Below, in pieces: positions 1 through 9,500 of a DNA stretch of 33,488 bases. Positions within the stretch are counted from its first letter, which is position 1, and each line of letters begins with the position of its first letter. The stretch is taken from positions 1 to 33,488 of the forward strand of contig NZ_CAINTR010000030.1 in the NCBI RefSeq assembly GCF_903853455.1, given 5' to 3'. Made by a program: the position numbers and the translations under genes. Under the pieces are notes generated by a model. The model did not search any database. It saw only the letters and a program-made list of their open reading frames with translations, and was not told where the DNA came from. This DNA comes from an uncultured Magnetospirillum sp. GTDB lineage: Bacteria > Pseudomonadota > Alphaproteobacteria > Rhodospirillales > Magnetospirillaceae.

Positions 1-435
1 GGGCCGGTCTCCAGTCGGGGCTCCGCCCCTCCTTACGTCCGGCCCCAGCGGGCAATCATACCGGCCATCATAGTTGTCGCTCAACCGGCCAAGATAATTG
101 TCGGCGGCGACCATGGCAGCGAGATCCGGATCAAGGAACTGCACGACAAGTTGCAGATCGTGACGGCACAGGAAGACCTGTGGGGCACCGTCGCCCAGAC
201 GATGCGCGACAACGAGACGGCCGTCCGCGCCGCCATGCAGGATCGGTCGAGCCGGTTGAAGACGATGACCGCCATCGACGACCTTAAATCCTTCCAGGTC
301 ATCGCCGACCTGCATTCCAACGGGCTGAAGCAGCTCATCCCGGCCTTCGAGGCGCTCTATGCCGCCATGACGCCGGATCAGCAGAAGCGCGCCGACCATG
401 TCTTCGAAAAGCATCAGCACCACGGTCACGGGTGA
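1..435 (+). CDS. Spy/CpxP-like periplasmic protein, 5' partial
   Basis: This reading frame is open from the first base of the window to the TGA at 433-435, so the true start probably lies upstream. The first in-frame start codon is the TTG at 151. The C-terminal part is strongly helical and ends in a MTPDQQ segment followed by a His-rich tail (KHQHHGHG). The LTxxQ-like motif and the IKELHDKL and QEDLW segments upstream resemble Spy/CpxP (LTXXQ) periplasmic chaperone-like proteins, which respond to envelope stress. The first ~38 codons (positions 1-115) do not look like a Spy signal peptide and contain a short tandem repeat, so the 5' part may be rearranged or in another context. Small envelope-type genes follow on the same strand. 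Family assignment is moderate; the role is inferred. Confidence 0.6.
   Translation, partial: GPVSSRGSAPPYVRPQRAIIPAIIVVAQPAKIIVGGDHGSEIRIKELHDKLQIVTAQEDLWGTVAQTMRDNETAVRAAMQDRSSRLKTMTAIDDLKSFQVIADLHSNGLKQLIPAFEALYAAMTPDQQKRADHVFEKHQHHGHG
60..103. repeat. 24-bp-period direct repeat
   Basis: Two 20-base units at 60-79 and 84-103 match at 17 of 20 positions, with a 24-base period. Each starts ACCGGCCA and ends TTGTCG. In the frame of the flanking gene this gives an 8-residue protein repeat (PA-x-II-V). Whether it is coding is unclear. Confidence 0.5.
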
Positions 436-491
436 CGCGACGCGAGGCAGAGCCGGCCCCCGCCCGGAGATCATTTGAGAGGATAAGCATC

Positions 492-806
492 ATGAAACCC
501 GCATCGACGCGGACCAGCACGCGGTGCTGGAGTTTAGCTCCCGCTGTCATGGCATTCGTTGTCGCCGTCGCCGGTTCGACGGCCCCGGCCCAAGCGCGGG
601 ACAATGACGAGAGGGGAGGCGACCATCGGGAATACCGTGGACGCGGAGGTTACGAGCGCCATTACGACGAGCGTCGCCATGACCGCGACTACGAGCTCCA
701 CTCCTACGGCCGTCCCGATTATGTCTACGCGCCGCCGCCGGTCTATTACGCGCCGCCGCCCGGCCCGCCGGTGATCGACTTCGTATTTCCGCTTCGGTTC
801 CGCTAG
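492..806 (+). CDS. small secreted Pro/Tyr/Arg-rich protein
   Basis: This encodes 104 aa from the ATG at 492, which has a purine-rich ribosome binding site (GAGAGGA) just upstream. The frame opens earlier, at 432, but that start has no such signal. The N-terminus has Lys/Arg residues, then a hydrophobic stretch ending in AQA, which is a typical Sec signal peptide of about 35 aa. The mature part is very rich in Arg, Asp, Tyr and Gly, then has a Pro-Tyr section with two APPP repeats, and ends in alternating hydrophobics (FVFPLRFR). Similar low-complexity envelope proteins are common in alphaproteobacteria, but no function is assigned. It sits between the Spy-like gene and a DUF3309 gene, which suggests a cell-envelope or stress setting. 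Confidence 0.6.
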   Translation: MKPASTRTSTRCWSLAPAVMAFVVAVAGSTAPAQARDNDERGGDHREYRGRGGYERHYDERRHDRDYELHSYGRPDYVYAPPPVYYAPPPGPPVIDFVFPLRFR

Positions 807-858
807 GGCGCACGGCGCTCCGCCGACATCGCAAGCACTTTTCTGAGGAGTTTACATC

Positions 859-1020
859 ATGAGCCTTGGCAGCATTCTATTGATCATCTTGGTGGTCATC
901 TTGATCGGCGGCGTCTTCCCGGCTTGGCCGCACAGCGCCAATTGGGGCTACTACCCGAGTGGTGGACTGGGTCTCGTCCTGATCGTCCTGATCGTCTTGC
1001 TGCTCATGGGACGGCTTTAG
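859..1020 (+). CDS. DUF3309 family small membrane protein
   Basis: This is a 53-aa protein from the ATG at 859, with a strong GAGGAG ribosome binding site at 845-850. It has a hydrophobic N-terminal helix (LLIILVVILIGG), a short polar turn with the conserved PxWPHSxxWGYYPSGGLG signature, and a second hydrophobic helix (LVLIVLIVLLLMG). This two-helix layout and central motif match the DUF3309 family, whose members are about 50 aa long and whose function is unknown. It lies 52 bases after the secreted protein gene and 54 bases before the NRAMP transporter gene, on the same strand, so co-transcription is possible. Confidence 0.85.
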   Translation: MSLGSILLIILVVILIGGVFPAWPHSANWGYYPSGGLGLVLIVLIVLLLMGRL

Positions 1021-1074
1021 CCCGAAGCCATTGCCGGCACGGCCCCCGGGCCGTGCCGGACCAGGAGGCAGCAC

Positions 1075-2364
1075 ATGGATAAGCTTGCCCCCCGTCCGGT
1101 GACGCAACCGAAGCAAGCGCGGCTGCTTCGGATCATGGGGCCTGGCCTGATCACGGGGGCCTCGGACGACGATCCCAGCGGCATCGCCACCTATTCCCAG
1201 GTGGGGGCGCAATTCGGGTACGGCCTCGCCTGGACCCTGCTGTTCAGCTATCCCCTGATGGCGGCGATCCAGGAAATCAGCGCGCGGATTGGCCGCGTCA
1301 CCGGGTATGGCATCGCGGGGAATCTCGTGCGCCACTATCCCCGATGGCTGTCGGGGGGAGTTGTCGGCGTGTTGGCGCTGGCCAACATCATCAATCTGGG
1401 GGCCGATCTGGGCGCCATGGGCGCCGCGCTCAAACTGCTGATCGGCGGTCCCGCCCATCTGTATGTCCTTCTGTTCGGGGTGATCTCGGCAGCGCTTGAA
1501 ATCTTCACCCGCTATGCCCGCTATGTCTCCATATTGAAATGGCTGTGCCTGTCCCTGTTCAGCTATGTCATCTGCGCTTTCGTCGTGAACGTGCCGTGGA
1601 CCGAGGTCGGTTGGGCGGTCGTCTGGCCGCCGCTGTCCTTGAAGCCGGACTATGTGATCGCGATCGTCGCCGTGCTGGGCACCACGATTAGTCCCTACCT
1701 GTTCTTCTGGCAGGCGGAACAGGAGGTCGAGGACGAGAAGGAGAAGGTGGGCGCCCGCCCCCTCGTCCGTGCCGCCGAACAAGCCTCCGCCGAATTCGCC
1801 CGCATTCGCGTCGATACCTATCTCGGCATGGCGCTCTCGAATGTCATCGCGTTTTTCATCGTCGTCACCACGGCGGCGACGCTCTACGCTCATGGCGTCA
1901 CCAATATTCAGACGTCGGCCGAGGCAGCCGAGGCGCTGCGAGCGGTTGCTGGCCGCTTCACCTTCGTCGTCTTCGCCGCCGGTATCATCGGTACCGGCAT
2001 GCTGACGCTTCCGGTTCTGTCCGGATCAGCGGCCTATGCCGTGGGCGAGTTGCTGTCCTGGCATGTGGGGTTGGCGCGCCGGCCAGCACGGGCGAAAGCG
2101 TTCTATGCCGTGATCGCCGTGGCGACGGCGGTCGGGGTCGGCTTGAATTTCACCACCATCGACCCGGTCAAGGCGCTGTACTGGAGCGCGGTCTTGAATG
2201 GCGTGACCGCGGTGCCGGTGATGATCGTCATGATGCACCTCTCCATGCGCTCCGACATCATGGCTCGCTTCATCCTGCCGCTGCCATTGCGGGTCCTCGG
2301 CTGGGTGGCGACAATCGTGATGACCGTCGCCGTCGTGGCCATGGTTGCTACCTGGCTTGGGTGA
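1075..2364 (+). CDS. NRAMP-family divalent metal transporter, atypical metal site
   Basis: This is a 429-aa polytopic membrane protein from the ATG at 1075, with an AGGAGG site 7 bases upstream. The N-terminal half starts with MGPGLITGASDDDPSG, the position of NRAMP helix 1, and is followed by the GAQFGYG and QEISARIGRVTG segments typical of the family. About 11 membrane helices are visible. The canonical metal-binding DPGN motif reads DPSG here, and the helix-6 MPH motif (as in MntH) reads ISPYLFFWQ, so the Asn and Met ligands of classical Mn/Fe transporters are both absent. The protein is therefore an NRAMP relative whose substrate may differ from Mn2+ or Fe2+. Fold assignment is confident; substrate is unknown. 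A 214-bp gap without recognised signals separates it from the OmpA lipoprotein gene. Confidence 0.85.
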   Translation: MDKLAPRPVTQPKQARLLRIMGPGLITGASDDDPSGIATYSQVGAQFGYGLAWTLLFSYPLMAAIQEISARIGRVTGYGIAGNLVRHYPRWLSGGVVGVLALANIINLGADLGAMGAALKLLIGGPAHLYVLLFGVISAALEIFTRYARYVSILKWLCLSLFSYVICAFVVNVPWTEVGWAVVWPPLSLKPDYVIAIVAVLGTTISPYLFFWQAEQEVEDEKEKVGARPLVRAAEQASAEFARIRVDTYLGMALSNVIAFFIVVTTAATLYAHGVTNIQTSAEAAEALRAVAGRFTFVVFAAGIIGTGMLTLPVLSGSAAYAVGELLSWHVGLARRPARAKAFYAVIAVATAVGVGLNFTTIDPVKALYWSAVLNGVTAVPVMIVMMHLSMRSDIMARFILPLPLRVLGWVATIVMTVAVVAMVATWLG

Positions 2365-2578
2365 GCGATCTGAGTATTTTCCGAGGCTGTTGCCGCAGAT
2401 ACATAGGTACTTATGATTCGTATGGATAGTTGTAGATAAATTGCTAACGGCGCCGTGCATCGTACCCGCGCAGATCTCCGGGTTTGGCGACGGATATTGT
2501 TTTCATCATAGTCTCTGGATATTCGACGTCGGCAGCAAAAAGCCGCGATTGAACCAGCCGACTTCTAGGAGAAAAAGT

Positions 2579-3478
2579 ATGAAGTCATACCGGATGATCG
2601 CGGCGCCGCTCCTCCTTTGCGGTCTCGCGGCGTGCAACGGCACCCCGACCAACGGCCTGATCCCCGGCAGCGTCTATCAACTGGAGCAGTTGAACATGGT
2701 CAAGCCGACCGGTTCCGCCTTCACCCAGGATCTGACCGCCGACTACCGTAATTTGGCCAATTACGAAAAGGGCGAGTACGATTGGAACGCGCAGCAGGTC
2801 TTCGCCAAGAAGGGCCTCGCCGCCGCCGCCGGCAACGCGCCGCCGCCCGAACGGCTTGAGGACTGGAGCTTCCACCACCGCGACCATGCCGCCGTGGACG
2901 ACCTTGCAGCGGCCCGGACCCGCTTGATGTCCATGCTGGCCAGCGATGCGCCCGTGCGCGTCCCGCAGTGGAGTTCGACCGCCCAGACCAATTTCGATTG
3001 CTGGCTGCATGAGCAGCATGAAGGTTGGGAAATCGCTCGGATCGCGGAATGTCGCGGCGCCTTCATGACCGCCATGGACCTGATCTACGCCCCGCCCAAG
3101 ATGGCGGCCGCGCCGGCGGAAAAGATCGCGCCGGCGGCCAATCCGGCGATCTACATGGTGTTCTTCGATTTCGACAAGTCCGACCTGTCACCCGAGGCGC
3201 GCCGGATCATCGCCAGCGCGGCACGGGCGATCACCGCTGGGCACGAGAGCAAGATCAAGATTTCCGGCTACACCGACACCTCGGGGACCGTGGCCTATAA
3301 CCTCAAGCTGTCGCTCCGTCGCGCCGACGCCGTCGAGCAGGAATTGGTCCGAGACGGTGTCTCGGCCGACGGCATCGGCGTCGATGGCAAGGGCGAAGGC
3401 GACTTGCTCGTCAAGACTCCCGACGGCGTGCGTGAACCGCAGAACCGTCGCGCCACCGTCGAGTTGATGCTGCAATAA
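2579..3478 (+). CDS. OmpA-domain outer-membrane lipoprotein
   Basis: This encodes 299 aa from the ATG at 2579, which has AGGAG upstream; the frame extends to 2441 but without a ribosome binding site. The N-terminus is a lipoprotein signal (hydrophobic stretch and LAAC lipobox), so Cys is lipidated and the protein is anchored in the outer or inner membrane. Residues ~20-185 form a region I do not recognise. The C-terminal ~110 residues are an OmpA/MotB peptidoglycan-binding domain: YMVFFDFDKSDLSPEA, then ISGYTDTSGT, LSLRRADAV and the final QNRRATVEL with the conserved Arg pair. It probably tethers the envelope to peptidoglycan. A strong hairpin terminator follows at once, so it ends a transcription unit. 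Confidence 0.88.
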   Translation: MKSYRMIAAPLLLCGLAACNGTPTNGLIPGSVYQLEQLNMVKPTGSAFTQDLTADYRNLANYEKGEYDWNAQQVFAKKGLAAAAGNAPPPERLEDWSFHHRDHAAVDDLAAARTRLMSMLASDAPVRVPQWSSTAQTNFDCWLHEQHEGWEIARIAECRGAFMTAMDLIYAPPKMAAAPAEKIAPAANPAIYMVFFDFDKSDLSPEARRIIASAARAITAGHESKIKISGYTDTSGTVAYNLKLSLRRADAVEQELVRDGVSADGIGVDGKGEGDLLVKTPDGVREPQNRRATVELMLQ

Positions 3479-3489
3479 ACTGATTGATC

Positions 3490-6486
3490 TCAGAGCGCCG
3501 GCTGTTGCGTGCGGCCGGCGCTTTGTCTTGGACTTAGCAACGGCAGCGTGAAGCTGAAACGACTTCCTTCGCCGGGGACGGACTCGACCCAAATGCGGCC
3601 GCCGTGGTGTTCGACGATCTTCTTGCAGATGGCGAGGCCGATGCCGGTTCCCTCGTAGGCTCCTCGGCCATGCAGCCGCTGAAATACCATGAAGATCCGG
3701 TTGAAATGCTCGGGGGCGATGCCGATGCCGTTGTCTTTCACCGCGAAGACCCATTCTCCATCCTGTTCCTGGCAGGACAGCGTCACCGTCGGCACCCGGT
3801 CCGGGGCGCGGTATTTGAGGGCATTGCCGATCAGGTTCTGAAACAGGCGGACCAACTCCCCGGAATTGCCTGAAACCGTCGGCAGGTCGGCAGGCCACTC
3901 GACGGTGGCGCCGCATTCCTCCGTTGCCGCAGCCAGATTGGCGGTGGCGACCTTGATGGACTCGCTCACCGAGACCGGCGCCATCGCCGGATCGGTATGG
4001 CCGATGCGGGAGTATTCCAGCAGGTCGCGGATGAGGGCGTCCATCCGTTGGGCGCCATCGACGGCGAAGGCGATGAACTCGCGGCAATTGTCGTCCAGGC
4101 TGTTGCCGAGACGGCGCTCCAGGAGGGACAGGTAGGAACTGATCATGCGCAGCGGTTCGCGCAGGTCGTGCGACGCCACATAGGCGAATTGCTGCAATTC
4201 CTCGTTGGAGCGGGCAAGGTCGGCCAGCGCCGTCTCGACCGCCAATTGGGTCTGCCGCCGTTCGGTGACGTCGCGGGAGAACACCGCCACCTGCGCCACG
4301 AGGCCAAGGGCGTCGCGGACGGGATAGATCCGGTTGTCGTATACCCGGCCGTCGCGTTCGTCGTGGGTGTGCAGCGGCTTGCCGTCTTGGATGACCTCGT
4401 CGAACTGGACGCGCCGCGCCTTGGCAAGGTCCGGCGACAGCCGGTCGAAGAACGACGTGCCGAGCAAATCCTCCACGTCGAGGCCGAAGCGCGTCGCCAG
4501 GGCCGCGTTGGCGGCGAGGATGACCCCGTCGCAATTCATCAGGAAGGCAGCGTCGAGGGTGGCATTCATCAAGGTGTGGGAGATTTCCTCGCTGTCACGC
4601 AGCGTCTCTTCGATCCGCTTGCGCTCGACGATGCCGGCGAGGGTGTCGGCGAAGATTTGCAGGAACCTTTCTTCGTCCTCGTCGAAGCGGTGGCCGGGTT
4701 CGACATGGGTGTTGAGGATGCCCAGCACCTCGCCGCCCGACAAGATCGGCGCGCGGTAATGGCCGTTTTCGGACATGCGGGCTTGGGGGGCTTCGTCCCA
4801 AGGATTGAAGGGGAGGGTGGTACAACTGCCGAGGATCTCCGGCGGGAGGTTGCGCTGGGCCGCCAGACGGAGATTGCCGTGCGCATGATCCACCAGGAAG
4901 ATGCTGCCGCGGTCCTCCAGGTGCAGCCAGGGCAGCGCCAGCAGTTCTTCCAGGGCGTTGTGGAGGATGGCTTCCAGGGGCGCGTTTTCCAGCGATTGCC
5001 GCAGGACGCTTTCCATGGTGGCGGTGACGGCCAGATTGCGGGCCACGCGTTCCTCGGCCCGTAGCCGGCGGCTGATGTCGCGGAAGACGTTGACCGCCCC
5101 GGTCAGCGTCCCATCGCGGTAGATCGGAGTGGTGGTGAATTCGACCGGCACCGAAGTCCCGTCCTTGCGCCAGTAGACGTCCGATTCCACCTGACGGGCC
5201 TGTCCATCGCGCAGAGTCTGGTACAGCGGGCATTCCTCTGCCTGGTGTTCGCTGCCATCGGCATAATGATGGTGGCTGAGAGCGTGAAGGTCGGCTCCCA
5301 TCCCCTCGTCGTCGCCCAGGCCGAGGATCTTCCGCCCGACCTGATTCAGGAAGGTGATGCGTCCATCCAGGTCGATGCCACAGACGCCTTCGCCGGCCGA
5401 GGCCAGAATCAGCTCGCTGCGCTGGCGCGCCTGCTCGGCCTCGTGCCGGGCCAATTCGGCATCCTCCCGCGACTGTAACAGCGCGGCGGTGTACATGGAA
5501 TCCCGTCGGGCCGATGCCTCCGCTTCCGCCATCTGGCGCAGCCAGAGCCGGGCGATCAGCCAAGCGGACAGGCTGATCGACAACATGACGAGTGCGGTCA
5601 GCACGGCGAGATGAAGGCTGTCCTGCCGCCAGTCGGCCAGATAGTCGTCGGTGGCAAGGCCGAGGGTAATGTAGAGCGGATATCCGGGGATCTTCCGGTT
5701 GAGAAAAAGACGCTCGATCCCATCGACGCCCGACACGGTGGTGTAAGGCCCGGTGTCCCGACCGGTCCGGACGAAATCCCGGAAGGCAGCGGACACGGTG
5801 GTGTTGCCGATGGTGCTGCCGAAGCCTTCCGGTTCCGGATAGCGGGCTACCAGGGCGGCCTCTTGATCCCGCATGGCGACCAGTCCCTTGGGGCCGACGT
5901 CGATGGCGGCGAAGGTCTTGACGAAGTGGTCGATGGCGATGGAGGCGTAGACCTGCCCGGCGAGGGATCCATCGGGGTTGTCGATGCGGCGTCCCAGGAC
6001 GACGACCCACTGTCCGGTGATCCGGCCATTCAGCGGTTTGGAGATGACCAATCCCGCTTGGGGGTTATCGCGCAGGGTGACGAAGTGGGCCCGGTCGGCA
6101 ATGTTTACCGTGGCATTCGCCGCCCCGCTGACGGCATGTCGGGCGATCCCCTCGGCGTCGATGATGCGAAGGCCCAGCGATTCGGGCAGGCGGGCGTCGT
6201 TGTGGGCTAGGATCGCCTCGATCTTCGCCGGGTCGGTCTCGCCTCGGGAGATTTGATCGGCGATTTCATCGCGGACCGACAGCAGGGTCAAGTCGATCTT
6301 GCCGATGATGCCCGCGATATTCTGCTCCAGAATCCGCGAAAGATTGCGCAGCGTGACCGCCGCCTGCTCGCTGTCGCGGATACGGTTGCGCTCGATCGCC
6401 ACGGCCACCAGACCGGCGACGAGCAGGTTGATCGCGACCACCCCGATGATCAATCGTCTGATAAGCTGAACAGGTGCGGTCGTCAA
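3490..6486 (-). CDS. sensor histidine kinase (dCache-PAS-GAF-PAS-HisKA-HATPase)
   Basis: This encodes 998 aa. Helix 1 is at ~10-30, followed by an extracytoplasmic dCache-type sensor at ~35-285 and helix 2 at ~291-315. The cytoplasmic part has a short coiled coil, PAS (~356-475), GAF (~490-625), a second PAS (~630-745), a HisKA domain with the phosphoacceptor H773 in ASHDLREPLR, and an ATPase domain with the N box (QNLIGNALKYR), DNGIGI and GTGIGLAI. There is no receiver domain, so a separate response regulator is expected; none is adjacent. The listed start is a TTG with no clear ribosome binding site, so it is uncertain by a few codons. The gene follows the RND pump on the same strand after 99 bases. 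The kinase core closely resembles that of the 1246-aa kinase ending at 14278. The ligand is unknown. Confidence 0.9.
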   Translation of the reverse strand: MTTAPVQLIRRLIIGVVAINLLVAGLVAVAIERNRIRDSEQAAVTLRNLSRILEQNIAGIIGKIDLTLLSVRDEIADQISRGETDPAKIEAILAHNDARLPESLGLRIIDAEGIARHAVSGAANATVNIADRAHFVTLRDNPQAGLVISKPLNGRITGQWVVVLGRRIDNPDGSLAGQVYASIAIDHFVKTFAAIDVGPKGLVAMRDQEAALVARYPEPEGFGSTIGNTTVSAAFRDFVRTGRDTGPYTTVSGVDGIERLFLNRKIPGYPLYITLGLATDDYLADWRQDSLHLAVLTALVMLSISLSAWLIARLWLRQMAEAEASARRDSMYTAALLQSREDAELARHEAEQARQRSELILASAGEGVCGIDLDGRITFLNQVGRKILGLGDDEGMGADLHALSHHHYADGSEHQAEECPLYQTLRDGQARQVESDVYWRKDGTSVPVEFTTTPIYRDGTLTGAVNVFRDISRRLRAEERVARNLAVTATMESVLRQSLENAPLEAILHNALEELLALPWLHLEDRGSIFLVDHAHGNLRLAAQRNLPPEILGSCTTLPFNPWDEAPQARMSENGHYRAPILSGGEVLGILNTHVEPGHRFDEDEERFLQIFADTLAGIVERKRIEETLRDSEEISHTLMNATLDAAFLMNCDGVILAANAALATRFGLDVEDLLGTSFFDRLSPDLAKARRVQFDEVIQDGKPLHTHDERDGRVYDNRIYPVRDALGLVAQVAVFSRDVTERRQTQLAVETALADLARSNEELQQFAYVASHDLREPLRMISSYLSLLERRLGNSLDDNCREFIAFAVDGAQRMDALIRDLLEYSRIGHTDPAMAPVSVSESIKVATANLAAATEECGATVEWPADLPTVSGNSGELVRLFQNLIGNALKYRAPDRVPTVTLSCQEQDGEWVFAVKDNGIGIAPEHFNRIFMVFQRLHGRGAYEGTGIGLAICKKIVEHHGGRIWVESVPGEGSRFSFTLPLLSPRQSAGRTQQPAL
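3494..3530 (+). terminator. Rho-independent terminator of the OmpA lipoprotein gene
   Basis: The 9-bp arms AGCGCCGGC (3494-3502) and GCCGGCGCT (3514-3522) are perfect and enclose an 11-base loop. A T-rich run (TTTGTCTT) follows on the + strand. It lies 16 bases after the lipoprotein stop codon and inside the last codons of the convergent histidine kinase gene. Confidence 0.75.
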
Positions 6487-6585
6487 AGATACCGTCGCTG
6501 AAAGTGGGAGGGGCCACCAACGAAGTAACCTAAGGATATAGAAGAGATCGGACCAACATGCCAGGGATACTGGATGTTCGATGTA

Positions 6586-9500
6586 TTACTCCGCCGCGAC
6601 CTTGACGTCGTCCTGGCGGGCCGGCCGGCCACTGCCGAAATGGCGCAGGCGTTCGAAGGCCAGGTAGATCACCGGGGTGGTGAATAGGGTTAGCATCTGG
6701 CTGACGATCAGGCCGCCGACCATGGCGACGCCGAGCGGCTGGCGCAATTCCGAGCCGGTGCCGGTCCCCAGCATCAGCGGCAGGCCGCCCAGCATGGCGG
6801 CGAAGGTGGTCATCATGATCGGCCGGAAGCGCTTGAGCGACGCCTCGCGGATGGCGTCCAGCGGCGCCATGCCGCGCTCGCGCTGGGCGGCGATGGCGAA
6901 ATCGACGATCATGATGCCGTTCTTCTTGACGATTCCGATCAGCAGCAAGATGCCGATCAGCGCGATCAGCGACATGTCGTGCCCGAACGCCATCAGGAAC
7001 AGCAGCGCCCCCGCACCCGCCGACGGCAGGGTCGACAGGATGGTCAGCGGATGGACGAAGCTTTCATACAAGATGCCGAGGATGATGTAGACCGACACCA
7101 GGGCGGCGAGGATGAGGTAAGGCTGCGACGCCAGCGACTGCTGGAACACCTGCGCCGTGCCCTGGAAGGTAGCGACCAGGGAGATGGGCTTGTTCAACTC
7201 GGTCTCGGCCTGCTTGATGGCCTCGACCGCCTGGCCCAGCGCTACGCCGGGGCGCAGGTTGAACGACAGCGTCACTGATGGGAACTGTCCCTGGTGGTTG
7301 ACCGCCAGCAGGGCGACCGGGGCGGCGTCCATGTGGGCGATGGCCGACAACGGCACCTGACCGCCGGTGGTCGACGACCGGAGATAGATCTTGTCCAGGG
7401 TGTCGGTGCGGCCCTGCATCTCCGGCAGGACCTCCATCACCACGTGATAGCTGCTGAGCTGGGTAAAGTACTGCGCCACCTGACGCTGGCCGAAGGCGTC
7501 GTACAAGGTGTCGTCGATGGTCTGCGGCTGGATGCCGAAGCGGGACGCCTGGTCGCGGTCGATCACCAGATTGAGGGTGGCGCCGTCGGTCTGTTGGTCC
7601 GAGGCGACGTCCTGAAGCTCCGCCAGCGCCTTCATCTTGGCCAGCATGGCAGGGGCCCAGTGGTTGAGCTCGTCCAGGTCGGCGTCTTGCAGGGTATACT
7701 GGTACTGGGTGCGGGCCAGACGGCCGCCCACATTGAGATCCTGCGGCGCCTGCAGGTAGAGCACCACCCCCGGAATCCCCGCCGTCTGGCGGCGCAGGCG
7801 GTCGATCACCTGCTGGGCGCTGGAGGTTCTCTGGTCGCGCGGCTTCAAGGCCATGAAGAAGCGGCCGTTGTTGAGCGTTTGGCCGCTGGCGGCGCCGATG
7901 CTGGCGGTCCAGTTGGCTACGTCGGGATCGGCCGACAGGACCGCTCCCAGCGCCTGCTGGCGCCGCGACATCTCGGCGAAGGAGATGTCCTGGGCGGCGT
8001 CGGAGATGCCGAACAGCACGCCGGTATCCTGCTGGGGGAAGAACCCCTTGGGGATGGCGGAAAACAGCACACCGGTCAGTATCACGGTGGCCACGAAGCT
8101 GGCCATGGTCAGGCGCTGGTGGCGCAGCACCCAATCGAGGCCACGGGCATAGGCGCCGATCAGCGCCTCGAACCCACGCTCGAACGCCCAGTAGATCCGG
8201 CCGTGGCTGGTGGTGTGCTCGTCCTTCAACACCCGGGCGCACATCATCGGCGTCAGCGTCAGCGACACCACGATGGACGCCACGATGGCCATGGAGACGG
8301 TCACGGCGAATTCGCGCAGCAACCGCCCCACCACGCCCGACATCAGCAGCAGCGGGATGAACACGGCGATCAGCGAGACGCTGATGGAAATGATGGTGAA
8401 GCCGATCTCGGAGGCGCCGGCGAATGCGGCCTCCATGGGGGGCATGCCCTCCTCCAGATGGCGGTAGATGTTCTCCAGCATGACGATGGCGTCGTCGACC
8501 ACGAAGCCGACCGCGATGGTCAGCGCCATCAGCGACAGGTTGTCCAGGCTGTAATGGGCCAGATACATCAATCCGGCGGTGCCGGCCAGGGCCAGCGGCA
8601 CGGTGATGCCGGGAATGATGGTGGCCCACAGATTGCGCAGGAACAGGAAGATCACCATCACCACCAGCCCGATGGTCAGCGTCAGGGTGAACTCGACATC
8701 GTCCACCGAGGCCCGGATGGTGGTGGTGCGGTCGATCACCACCTTGACCTTGACCGCTGGCGGGATCGACGCCTGCAATTGCGGCAGCGTCGCCTTGACC
8801 CGGTCCACCGTCTCGATGACGTTGGCTCCAGGCAGCTTGTAGACCACGAGGTAGATGGCGCTGCGGCCATTTTCCCAGGCCGCCAGCCGGGTGTTCTCCG
8901 GGCCGTCGACGGCCCGGCCGATGTCGCTGATGCGCACCGGGGCGCCGTTCTTGTAGGCGACGATGACGTCGGCCCACGGGGCGGCGGTGGTCAGTTGGTC
9001 GTTGGCGTAGATGGTGAGGTTGCGGCGGTCACCGTCCAGGCTGCCCTTGGGCGAGTCGGCGGTGACGTTGGCGATGACGCCGCGCAGCTCTTCCAGCCCG
9101 ATGCCCAGCGAGGCGATCTTGGCCGGGTCGACCTGCACCCGCACCGAGGGCTTCTGTTCGCCACCGATGGAGACCTGGCCGACGCCGGTGATACGGCTGA
9201 TCTGCTGGGCCAGTACCGTGTCGGCGTAATCGTCGACGGTGGTCAACGGCAGGGTGTCGGAAGAGACGGCGATAATCAGGATCGGCGTGTCGGCCGGGTT
9301 GACCTTGCGGTAGGTGGGTGGCCCCGGCAGGATCTTGGGCAGTTGGCCACTGGCGGCGTTGATGGCGGCCTGAACGTCCTGTGCGGCGGCGTCGATGTTG
9401 CGTTCAAGATCGAATTGCAAGGTGATGGACGACGATCCCAGCACGCTGCTCGAGGTCATCTGGGTGACGCCGGGAATCTGCGAGAACTGCCGCTCCAACG

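Noticed and set aside
877-1893. 338-aa - strand frame opposite the NRAMP and DUF3309 genes
   Set aside because: It shows low-complexity shadow composition (Asp, Gly, Arg, His), no ribosome binding site, and overlap with two well-supported genes.
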